A DNA stretch of 64,000 nt from positions 434,001 to 498,000 of the forward strand of contig NZ_FTOG01000001.1 in NCBI RefSeq assembly GCF_900156655.1, read 5' to 3'. Shown here in pieces: positions 36,377-42,652 of this stretch. How positions within the stretch are numbered: position 1 is the stretch's first letter; each line of letters begins with the position of its first letter. Below the pieces are notes generated by a model. That model saw only the letters and a list, made by a program, of their open reading frames with translations, was not told the DNA's origin and made no database searches. The position numbers were made by a program, and so were the translations under genes. Source of the DNA: Rhodobacter aestuarii. Its GTDB lineage: Bacteria; Pseudomonadota; Alphaproteobacteria; Rhodobacterales; Rhodobacteraceae.

Positions 36377-37876
36377 TCAGTCGAGCGCTTTGAAGTTCAG
36401 CGCGACACCGTCTTTGATACCCGAGAACCACCGCGCGGTGACGGTTTTGGTTTTCGTATAGAAGCGCAACGCATCGGGGCCATATTGGTTGAGATCGCCA
36501 AAGGCCGATTTCTTCCAGCCGCCGAACGTGTAGTAGGACAGCGGCACCGGGATCGGGAAGTTGATCCCCACCATGCCCACATTCACCCGTGCCGCAAAGT
36601 CGCGCGCCGTGTCGCCATCGGCGGTGAAGATCGCGGTGCCGTTGCCGTAATCATTGTCGATGATCAGCTTCAGAGCGTCTTCATAGCTGTCTTGGCGCAC
36701 CACGCTCAAGACCGGGCCAAAGATCTCTTGTTTGTAGATCTCCATCTCCGGAGTGACTTTGTCAAAAAGGCTCGGGCCGGTGTAGAAGCCGCCTTCATAG
36801 CCTTGGATCGTCAGGCCACGGCCATCAATCACCAGCTCCGCGCCCGCTTCCACGCCCGAGGCGATCAGCCCTTCGATCCGCTCTTTCGCTTGCGCGGTGA
36901 TCACCGGGCCAAAGTCCACATCATTGCCGCCGGTATAGGGGCCGACTTTGAGCTTTTCGATCTTCGGTACCAGCCGTTCGATCAGCGCTTCCGCCGTGCC
37001 TTTGCCAACCGGAACGGCGACCGAAATCGCCATGCAGCGCTCGCCCGCCGCGCCATAACCGGCACCGACCAGCGCATCCGCCGCTTTGTCCATATCGGCA
37101 TCGGGCATGATGATCATATGGTTCTTGGCGCCGCCAAAGCATTGCGCGCGTTTGCCGTTCGAACAGGCACGGCCATAGATATATTGCGCGATCGGGGTCG
37201 AGCCGACAAAGCCCACCGCTTGGATCGTGTCATTGTCCAAAATCGCATCCACGGCTTCTTTGTCACCGTTCACGACTTGCAGCACGCCATCGGGCAAGCC
37301 CGCTTCTTGCGCGAGTTCTGCCAGCCGCAGCGCGGTCGAGGGGCAGCGCTCCGAGGGTTTGAGGATCATCGCATTGCCCGCCACCAGCGCGGGGCCCATT
37401 TTCCACAGCGGGATCATCGCCGGGAAGTTAAAGGGCGTGATGCCCGCAACAACGCCAAGCGGTTGGCGCATCGAATAAAGGTCGATGCCGGGGCCCGCAT
37501 CGCCGGTGTATTCGCCCTTCATCAGCGCGGGCGCGCCCATGCAAACCTCGATCACCTCAAGGCCGCGCTGCACATCGCCGCGCCCGTCCAGCAGCACTTT
37601 ACCGTGCTCCATCGAGACGAGTTCCGCCAGCTCATCCATATGCTGGTTGATCAGATCGCCAAATTTCATCATCACCCGCGCGCGGCGCTGCGGGTTGGTG
37701 GCGGCCCAGCCCGCTTGGGCTTTTTCTGCCGCGGCCACAGCGGCATCCAGTTCCGCTTTGGTGGCAAGCGCGAGTTTCGCGATCACTTCGCCCGTGGCCG
37801 GGTTCAGCACTTCCGCAAACCGCCCCGAGGTGCCGGGGACCATTTTGCCGTCAATCCAGTGTCCGATCTCTTTCAT
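36377..37876 (-). CDS. mmsA: Methylmalonate-semialdehyde dehydrogenase (CoA-acylating)
   Basis: A 499-residue aldehyde dehydrogenase making propionyl-CoA from methylmalonate semialdehyde. The catalytic Cys281 is in GAAGERCMAISVAVPVG. The general-base Glu of ordinary ALDHs is absent at the usual place (QCFGGAKNHMIIMPDAD instead), as expected for the CoA-dependent MMSDH type. ITPFNFPAMIPLWKMGPALV is also characteristic. The start at 37876 has GGAGG. It is the first gene of the valine/isobutyrate set and is divergent from a LysR gene, with 149 bases between them. Confidence 0.96.
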   Translation of the reverse strand: MKEIGHWIDGKMVPGTSGRFAEVLNPATGEVIAKLALATKAELDAAVAAAEKAQAGWAATNPQRRARVMMKFGDLINQHMDELAELVSMEHGKVLLDGRGDVQRGLEVIEVCMGAPALMKGEYTGDAGPGIDLYSMRQPLGVVAGITPFNFPAMIPLWKMGPALVAGNAMILKPSERCPSTALRLAELAQEAGLPDGVLQVVNGDKEAVDAILDNDTIQAVGFVGSTPIAQYIYGRACSNGKRAQCFGGAKNHMIIMPDADMDKAADALVGAGYGAAGERCMAISVAVPVGKGTAEALIERLVPKIEKLKVGPYTGGNDVDFGPVITAQAKERIEGLIASGVEAGAELVIDGRGLTIQGYEGGFYTGPSLFDKVTPEMEIYKQEIFGPVLSVVRQDSYEDALKLIIDNDYGNGTAIFTADGDTARDFAARVNVGMVGINFPIPVPLSYYTFGGWKKSAFGDLNQYGPDALRFYTKTKTVTARWFSGIKDGVALNFKALD

Positions 37877-37991
37877 CTTTTCCTCCCTATAGTGCCTGCG
37901 CCGTCTGTGGCGTCTCGTGCGTTTGGGTGTTTGTGAGTGGGTTCCGGCGACACTCTAGCCTTGCGAAAATGCGCCATAAAGAGGAAGTCTG

Positions 37992-38017
37992 GCAAAAGCG
38001 TTTTGCAATAATGCAAA
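37992..38017. promoter_or_regulatory. Two overlapping palindromes between mmsA and the LysR gene
   Basis: GCAAAA-GCG-TTTTGC (37992-38006) overlaps TTTGCA-ATAA-TGCAAA (38002-38017). They end 8 bases before the LysR start and about 120 bases upstream of mmsA. This is a natural candidate for an operator of the divergent LysR regulator. Confidence 0.45.
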
Positions 38018-38025
38018 GGTGGGGC

Positions 38026-38970
38026 ATGGATTGGGATGATTTGCGGGTGTTTTTGGCCGTGGTGCGGGCTGAAAGCCTTTCCGGCGCGGGGCGGGCGCTG
38101 AAATGCGATGCCGCGACCGTGGGGCGGCGTGTTGCACGGCTGGAGGAGGCTTTGGGCAATGCGCTTTTCGTTAAATCCCCGCAAGGCTATGCGCTGACAG
38201 AGGCGGGCGGGCGGCTCTTGCCCCATGCCGAAGCGGCGGAGGCCGCCTTTGCGGGTGCGGCCGAGGAACTTTCGGGCACCGGGCGGCAACTTACCGGGCA
38301 ATTGCGCATCGGCGCGCCGGATGGCTGCGCGAATTACCTGTTGCCGCAGGTCTGCGCCGAGATTTGCGACAGCCATCCGGGGCTCGAGATTCAGATCGTC
38401 GCTTTGCCACGGGTCTTTAACCTCTCCAAACGCGAGGCGGATATGGCGATTGCCGTTTCACCGCCCACGGCGGGGCGCCTTACGGTGCAAAAGCTCGTTG
38501 ATTATCAACTGCATCTGGCCGCGCATGAAAGCTACTTGGCCGCGCATCCACCGATCCTGTCGCGCGCCGATCTGCGCGCGCATCGGATCGTGGGCTATAT
38601 TGCCGATATGATTTTCGACAAAGAACTCGACTATTTGGCCGAGACGCGGGCGGAGGGCGTGGGGCTCGCATCCAATTCCGTTTCGGTGCAAATGCAGATG
38701 CTGCGCGCGGGTGCGGGGCTCGGCATCGTGCATGATTTTGCGCTGCCCTTTACGCCGGGCGTGGTGCGGGTGCTGCCCGAGGAAATTGGGCTGAGCCGCG
38801 CGTTTTGGCTCATTCGCCATGCCGATGATCGCCGCTCGGAACGGCTTGAACGGCTTGCCGCCGCTTTGGGGCGCGGCATGCGGCGCGAGGTGGCGCGGCT
38901 TGAAACTTTGGCCGCTGTAGGGCAGGGGGTGGGCTCTCCCACCCGCGCGGTGGTCGCGCCGGGGCTTTGA
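38026..38970 (+). CDS. LysR-family regulator, divergent from mmsA
   Basis: A 314-residue LysR-type regulator. N-terminal winged helix: WDDLRVFLAVVRAESLSGAG, CDAATVGRRVARLEEALGNA, LFVKSPQGYALTEAGGRLLP. The effector domain follows (QLRIGAPDGCANYLLPQVCA). It is divergent from the valine-catabolic mmsA and probably regulates that operon; inducer unknown. The ATG at 38026 has AAAGGTGGGG directly before it; the frame is open further upstream, but those codons cover the palindromes. The C-terminal 25 residues are Pro/Gly/Val rich and probably flexible. Confidence 0.88.
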   Translation: MDWDDLRVFLAVVRAESLSGAGRALKCDAATVGRRVARLEEALGNALFVKSPQGYALTEAGGRLLPHAEAAEAAFAGAAEELSGTGRQLTGQLRIGAPDGCANYLLPQVCAEICDSHPGLEIQIVALPRVFNLSKREADMAIAVSPPTAGRLTVQKLVDYQLHLAAHESYLAAHPPILSRADLRAHRIVGYIADMIFDKELDYLAETRAEGVGLASNSVSVQMQMLRAGAGLGIVHDFALPFTPGVVRVLPEEIGLSRAFWLIRHADDRRSERLERLAAALGRGMRREVARLETLAAVGQGVGSPTRAVVAPGL

Positions 38971-39081
38971 GGGCTTAAGGGGTGTGACGCTGCGCTGCGC
39001 AGCGAGTGGGTTGCAAATCGGGTGCGAATGCTGTTGCGTGCGCTCACCCGTTCGTGAATGCGGCGCAGGAGGAGGGCACCC

Positions 39082-39576
39082 ATGCGCATCGGTCTATATC
39101 CCGGCACCTTTGACCCGGTGACGCTTGGCCATACCGACATTATTCAGCGCGCGCTGGCGCTGGTGGATCGTTTGGTGATCGGCGTGGCGATCAACCGTGA
39201 CAAAGGGCCTTTGTTCACGCTCGAAGAGCGTGTGGAAATGCTGCAAGCCGAATGCGCGGGCATCACCGCCAAATGCGGCGGCGAGATTGTGGTGCACCCG
39301 TTTGAGAATCTGTTGATTGATTGCGCCCATGATGTGGGGGCGAGTGTGATCATTCGCGGCCTGCGCGCTGTGGCGGATTTTGAATATGAATTCCAGATGG
39401 TTGGCATGAACCGCGCGCTGGATGACAGCGTTGAGACGGTGTTCATGATGGCCGATGCCCGGCGTCAGGCGATTGCCTCGAAGCTGGTGAAGGAAATCGC
39501 GCGCCTTGGCGGCGATGTGTCCAGATTCGTGCCGCCTGCGGTGGAAGAACGGCTCGTCGCGCGACTGCGGGGCTAA
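39082..39576 (+). CDS. coaD: Phosphopantetheine adenylyltransferase
   Basis: A 164-residue enzyme making dephospho-CoA from 4'-phosphopantetheine and ATP. The nucleotidyltransferase motif YPGTFDPVTLGH is at residues 6-17, and FENLLIDCAHDVGASVIIRGLRAVADFEYEFQM split by the conserved RGLR follows. The C-terminal SKLVKEIARLGGDVSRFVPP completes the family pattern. The start at 39082 has AGGAGGAGG; upstream arginine codons are not real. It lies 111 bases after the LysR gene and before copy D of the dispersed element. Confidence 0.96.
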   Translation: MRIGLYPGTFDPVTLGHTDIIQRALALVDRLVIGVAINRDKGPLFTLEERVEMLQAECAGITAKCGGEIVVHPFENLLIDCAHDVGASVIIRGLRAVADFEYEFQMVGMNRALDDSVETVFMMADARRQAIASKLVKEIARLGGDVSRFVPPAVEERLVARLRG

Positions 39577-39610
39577 ATCGGCCCTCTCCGTGGGGGGCTA
39601 AGGCCACGGC

Positions 39611-39665
39611 CGCTTTTATCTTGCGCGAAATATCCCGGGGGGGGCGGGGGCAGCGCCCCCGCTGG
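39611..39665 (+). repeat. Dispersed intergenic element, copy D
   Basis: TTTTATCTTGCGC, GAAATATCCCGGGGGG, then GGGGGCAGCGCCCCC. It fills the convergent gap between coaD and mrp and is followed by a separate hairpin, CGCTTCGG-CAGCG-CCGAAGCG (39668-39688), that may help termination. Confidence 0.65.
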
Positions 39666-39701
39666 GTCGCTTCGGCAGCGCCGAAGCGAAACCCGCTTTT
39701 C

Positions 39702-40778
39702 TTACGCGACCCCTGCGTCAATCACATGGCGGGCAAGGGCAGCATAGGCCTCTGCTGCCGGGCTGTCGCCCGCTGCAATCGGCGTGCCTTCATCGCCGGC
39801 AATGCGCACTTCCAACGCTAAGGGGAGGGCGCCCATGAAGGGCAGGCCGAGCCGCGCGGCCTCGGCTTCCACGCCCCCATGCCCAAAGAGATGCGCCTCA
39901 TGGCCGCAATTGGGGCAAACATAGGTGGACATGTTTTCAATCAGCCCAACCACCGGCACCTTCAGCTTGGCAAACATATCGAGCGCTTTCTTGGCATCCA
40001 AAAGCGCCACATCTTGCGGGGTCGACACGATCACCGCACCATCAAGCGTTGCTTTTTGGCACAGGCTCAATTGCACATCGCCGGTGCCCGGCGGCAGGTC
40101 GATCACGAGCACATCCAAATCGCCATAAGCATTCCAGCGCACTTGCCCCAAAAGCTGTTGCATCGCGCCCATCAGCATCGGGCCGCGCCAGATCACCGCC
40201 TCATCTTCGCGCAGCATCAGCCCCAAAGACATCAGCACCACGCCATGCGCCATCACCGGCAAGATCGTATCGCCGTTTTCGGAACCGGGGCGCTCGGTCG
40301 CGCCCATCATGCGCGGCTGGCTCGGCCCGTAGAGATCGGCATCCAAAAGCCCAACGCGGCGGCCCGCTTTCGCCAAAGCGACAGCAAGGTTCGCCGCCAC
40401 GGTGGATTTGCCGACGCCGCCTTTGCCCGAGCCCACCGCCAAAATGTGGCGCACGCCGGGGACCGGGGCAGGGCCTGCCTGCGGGGTTGGGTGGCCTCCG
40501 ATCTTCACGCCTGATTGCGGCTTCTTCGCCCCCATCCCCTTGGGCGGGCCTGCCGGGATCACCACGGAAAGGGAGCTGATCCCTTCAAGACTGCGCACCG
40601 CTTGTTCCAAAACCGGGCGGATCGCCACCAGTTCGGCCTCGGGCGCCCCCTCAAGCACGAACCGCACCACACCCGATTCGACCGCCAGCGCATGCACCAG
40701 GCCGCGGCTCACGGCATCTCCGCCTTCCAGCGGGGTATTGCGCAAACGTTCGAGCACTGATTCTTTCGTAAGAGCCAT
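39702..40778 (-). CDS. apbC: Mrp/NBP35-type iron-sulfur cluster carrier ATPase
   Basis: A 358-residue protein with an N-terminal MIP18 (DUF59) domain of about 80 residues, a Pro/Gly linker and a ParA-like P-loop ATPase (AVGSGKGGVGKSTVAANLAVAL). The family CxxC pair occurs in TYVCPNCGHEAHLFG and probably bridges the 4Fe-4S cluster in a dimer. It transfers Fe-S clusters to apoproteins in the cytoplasm, which fits the many Fe-S proteins in this window. The start at 40778 has AGGAGAAA. Convergent with coaD. Confidence 0.94.
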   Translation of the reverse strand: MALTKESVLERLRNTPLEGGDAVSRGLVHALAVESGVVRFVLEGAPEAELVAIRPVLEQAVRSLEGISSLSVVIPAGPPKGMGAKKPQSGVKIGGHPTPQAGPAPVPGVRHILAVGSGKGGVGKSTVAANLAVALAKAGRRVGLLDADLYGPSQPRMMGATERPGSENGDTILPVMAHGVVLMSLGLMLREDEAVIWRGPMLMGAMQQLLGQVRWNAYGDLDVLVIDLPPGTGDVQLSLCQKATLDGAVIVSTPQDVALLDAKKALDMFAKLKVPVVGLIENMSTYVCPNCGHEAHLFGHGGVEAEAARLGLPFMGALPLALEVRIAGDEGTPIAAGDSPAAEAYAALARHVIDAGVA

Positions 40779-41082
40779 GAATTTCTCCTGTCGATTTGCG
40801 GGCGACTGTGGCGCTTTTGCCGCGCTTCGCAAGGGGGCAGACCCCCTCCACGCAAGATTCGCCTCTTTTTTGAACTGTTCCAAAGCGAATTAACGCAGTT
40901 TTGGGGCGGAAACAGGTCAGAATCCGTTATGCATTTTTCGCAAGGCGGCGTTGCACCCGTCCGCCGTTGTGCAGATGCAGCATTTCCCCCATGTTAGCCC
41001 CAACAGCGACGGCGCACCGCAGAGACATCTCGGTCAAGCAGGCGCAGAACAACATACACAGCGATAGCGAAAGAGACGACGA
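40779..41082. other. Intergenic leader of the DUF1127/cuckoo RNA locus
   Basis: These 304 bases between divergent apbC and the DUF1127 gene hold no coding region I can support. They contain a GGGGGC...CCCCC fragment (around 40833-40850) like the GC end of the dispersed element, a short GGCGG/CCGCC inverted repeat (40945-40965), and a promoter candidate at 40967-40995. Confidence 0.5.
40967..40995 (+). promoter_or_regulatory. Candidate promoter of the DUF1127-cuckoo RNA transcript
   Basis: TTGTGC and CATGTT are separated by 17 bases, with the -10 preceded by CCCC. A C-rich CCCCAT-type -10 fits heat-shock sigma (RpoH) promoters, which drive the homologous locus in R. sphaeroides. Assignment by eye, about 88 bases upstream of the start codon. 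Confidence 0.35.
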
Positions 41083-41286
41083 ATGGCACTGGCGACCGAC
41101 ATCCGCACTTCCGACGCCGGGCTTTCCCAGGTGCTTGCGACCGTGCGCGAAGCGCTGGCCCGCCGCAAGGTTTATCGTCAGACGCTTTCGGAACTGCGCT
41201 CGCTTTCGGAGCGTGAACTGAACGATCTTGGCATGCACCGCTCGATGCTGACCCGCATCGCGCTGGAAGCGGCCTACGGCAAATAA
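41083..41286 (+). CDS. DUF1127 small basic protein (CcaF1-like)
   Basis: A 67-residue protein with the DUF1127 core in its C-terminal half (RRKVYRQTLSELRSLSEREL, NDLGMHRSMLTRIA), helical and Arg-rich. DUF1127 proteins such as CcaF1 of R. sphaeroides bind RNA and influence maturation of the small RNAs encoded just downstream. Exactly such RNAs follow here, starting 7 bases after the stop. The N-terminal 25 residues are variable. Homology to CcaF1 is inferred from domain and context, not alignment. Confidence 0.88.
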   Translation: MALATDIRTSDAGLSQVLATVREALARRKVYRQTLSELRSLSERELNDLGMHRSMLTRIALEAAYGK

Positions 41287-41292
41287 GACTTC

Positions 41293-41321
41293 CTGAGGCC
41301 TCTCCTCCTCCCTGGCCTCGG
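41293..41321 (+). ncRNA. Cuckoo (CcsR-type) RNA hairpin 1
   Basis: Stem GAGGCC / GGCCTC (41295-41300 with 41314-41319, plus flanking pairs) displays the 13-base loop TCTCCTCCTCCCT. It is the first unit after the DUF1127 stop and has one of the shorter stems. Confidence 0.8.
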
Positions 41322-41326
41322 AGATC

Positions 41327-41363
41327 GGCGACACCCTCTCTCCTCCTCCCTGAGGGTGTCGCC
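41327..41363 (+). ncRNA. Cuckoo (CcsR-type) RNA hairpin 2
   Basis: A perfect 12-bp stem, GGCGACACCCTC / GAGGGTGTCGCC, displays the identical 13-base loop TCTCCTCCTCCCT. This is the most stable-looking unit after the last one. Confidence 0.88.
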
Positions 41364-41397
41364 AAACCCATACCGGCCCTATCTGCCGGAAACCTAT

Positions 41398-41425
41398 CAG
41401 GCCCCCTCCTCCTCCCTGGGGCTTG
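41398..41425 (+). ncRNA. Cuckoo (CcsR-type) RNA hairpin 3
   Basis: An 8-bp stem (CAGGCCCC / GGGGCTTG, one G-U pair) displays a 12-base loop, CTCCTCCTCCCT. It is preceded by a 34-base spacer with CCGGCCCTATCTGCCGG, itself a small hairpin without the CCTCC motif. Confidence 0.82.
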
Positions 41426-41432
41426 TAAAGAA

Positions 41433-41469
41433 GGCGGCGGCCTCTCTCCTCCTCCCTGAGGTCGCCGCT
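41433..41469 (+). ncRNA. Cuckoo (CcsR-type) RNA hairpin 4
   Basis: A 12-bp stem with G-U pairs (GGCGGCGGCCTC / GAGGTCGCCGCT) displays the 13-base loop TCTCCTCCTCCCT. Confidence 0.85.
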
Positions 41470-41483
41470 CCTTCAACCTGATA

Positions 41484-41512
41484 CCGCGTCCTCTCCTCCT
41501 CCCTGGGCGCGG
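41484..41512 (+). ncRNA. Cuckoo (CcsR-type) RNA hairpin 5
   Basis: An 8-bp stem (CCGCGTCC / GGGCGCGG, one G-U) displays the 13-base loop TCTCCTCCTCCCT. Confidence 0.83.
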
Positions 41513-41517
41513 GATAT

Positions 41518-41547
41518 GGTGCTGCTCACCTCCTCCCGAGCAGTACC
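41518..41547 (+). ncRNA. Cuckoo (CcsR-type) RNA hairpin 6, short loop
   Basis: A 10-bp stem (GGTGCTGCTC / GAGCAGTACC, one G-U) displays a shortened 10-base loop, ACCTCCTCCC. The core CCTCCTCCC is intact but the usual TCTC start is lost. Confidence 0.78.
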
Positions 41548-41554
41548 GGACATA

Positions 41555-41587
41555 CCAAGGCCTCTCTCCTCCTCCCTGAGGCCGCGG
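41555..41587 (+). ncRNA. Cuckoo (CcsR-type) RNA hairpin 7
   Basis: A 6-bp inner stem (GGCCTC / GAGGCC) and an outer CC/GG pair flank a 2x2 internal loop; the terminal loop is TCTCCTCCTCCCT. The inner stem matches that of hairpin 1 in inverted base order. Confidence 0.8.
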
Positions 41588-41592
41588 TTTTT

Positions 41593-41634
41593 AACGGCGG
41601 TGCCCCTCCTCCTCCCTGGGCGCCGCCGTTTTCC
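41593..41634 (+). ncRNA. Cuckoo (CcsR-type) RNA hairpin 8 and transcript terminator
   Basis: A 13-bp stem (41593-41605 with 41618-41630, one G-U) displays the 12-base loop CTCCTCCTCCCT and runs directly into TTTTCCATTTT. It is both the last CCTCCTCCC unit and the likely Rho-independent end of the DUF1127-sRNA transcript. Confidence 0.85.
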
Positions 41635-41638
41635 ATTT

Positions 41639-41685
41639 TGGGGCTTTGGCCCCGTCTCCCGGCGACATTTCTGGCAAGATGAATG
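41639..41685 (-). repeat. Dispersed intergenic element, degenerate copy E
   Basis: Minus strand: TTCATCTTGCCAG, AAATGTCGCCGGG, then GGGGCCAAAGCCCC. The block order matches the other copies, but the central AAATATCCCGGGG is altered. It lies between the cuckoo RNA array and rlmJ. Confidence 0.45.
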
Positions 41686-41755
41686 CAGCCCTTTGCACAG
41701 CCCGCTTGCGGGGGCGGGCGGTTGCAGGCAGGAAGGCCGAAAGAGGGATCGACCC

Positions 41756-42556
41756 ATGCTGTCATACCAACACGCCTATCATGCGGGAAATCTGGCCGAT
41801 GTGCACAAACATGCACTCTTGGCCGCGATGATCGACTACATGACCCGCAAAGACAAACCGCTGAGCTACCTAGAGACCCATTCGGGCCGGGGGCTTTATG
41901 CGCTCGATGGGGCGGAGGCCGCGAAAACCGGCGAGGCGGCGGCAGGGATCAGCCGCGCTTTGGCCGAGCGCTGGTTCGACGCCGATCACCCCTATCTACG
42001 CGCGCTCAAAACGGTGCGGGACGCGCAGGGCAAAACCGCCTATCCCGGCTCGCCGCTTTTGGCGGCCACGCTCTTGCGCCCGATCGACAGCATTCAACTG
42101 TGCGAACTGCATCCGCAGGAATTTGCCGCGCTGAAAGAGGCGATGGCCGAGCATGGCGGGATCTTTCACCAAAAGGATGGGCTGCAAATGGCGCTTGCCA
42201 TGTGCCCGCCCACGCCGCGCCGGGGGCTCTTGTTGATTGACCCGTCTTGGGAGGTGAAGGCCGATTACGAAACCGTGCCAAAGCTGATGGGGCAGGTGGC
42301 GCGCAAATGGAATGTCGGTGTGATTGCGCTTTGGTATCCGGTGCTCGCCGCTCATGTGCCGGTGGCCGAGGCGCAGGCGCGCACGGTGCGTAACCTCAAA
42401 GCCGCGCATCCCGAAGGGCTGCTTTCAGAGGTGCGCTTCCCGCCCGCGCGCGCGGGGCACGGCATGGTGGGCTCGGGCATGTTCGTGCTGAACCCGCCTT
42501 GGGGGCTGCAAGACGAGGCCGCAAAACTCGCCAAGCTCTTTGCCAAGCTGAAATAG
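41756..42556 (+). CDS. rlmJ: 23S rRNA (adenine(2030)-N6)-methyltransferase RlmJ
   Basis: A 266-residue RlmJ-type methyltransferase. The N-terminal MLSYQHAYHAGNLADVHKH is the family signature. SAM-binding segments are SYLETHSGRGLYALDG and LCELHPQEFAAL, and the catalytic motif IV appears as LLIDPSWEVKADYE in place of the usual DPP(Y/F). The start at 41756 has AGAGGGA upstream; the open frame further upstream crosses the cuckoo RNA array and is not real. A 17-base tandem duplication follows the stop. Confidence 0.93.
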   Translation: MLSYQHAYHAGNLADVHKHALLAAMIDYMTRKDKPLSYLETHSGRGLYALDGAEAAKTGEAAAGISRALAERWFDADHPYLRALKTVRDAQGKTAYPGSPLLAATLLRPIDSIQLCELHPQEFAALKEAMAEHGGIFHQKDGLQMALAMCPPTPRRGLLLIDPSWEVKADYETVPKLMGQVARKWNVGVIALWYPVLAAHVPVAEAQARTVRNLKAAHPEGLLSEVRFPPARAGHGMVGSGMFVLNPPWGLQDEAAKLAKLFAKLK

Positions 42557-42590
42557 GGCGCCCCATAAGGAAAGGCGCCCCATAAAGAAA
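42557..42590 (+). repeat. 17-base tandem duplication after the rlmJ stop
   Basis: GGCGCCCCATAAGGAAA is followed directly by GGCGCCCCATAAAGAAA (16 of 17 identical), and a third partial unit begins with GGCGCGAGGG. Confidence 0.85.
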
Positions 42591-42614
42591 GGCGCGAGGG
42601 TTTCCCCCCGCGCC
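42591..42614. terminator. Possible terminator between rlmJ and the peroxidase gene
   Basis: GGCGCG(A)GGG pairs with CCCCCCGCGCC across a TTT loop, with a bulge. No T-run, but the position between convergent genes supports a 3'-end role. Confidence 0.4.
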
Positions 42615-42652
42615 AGCCCTTGGGACGCACCCCATGGGACAATCGCTCGATC

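Noticed and set aside
41293-41634. CRISPR array (regular repeats)
   Set aside because: Repeats are only the 10-13 base loop, flanked by different self-complementary stems; no unique spacers of even length and no cas genes.
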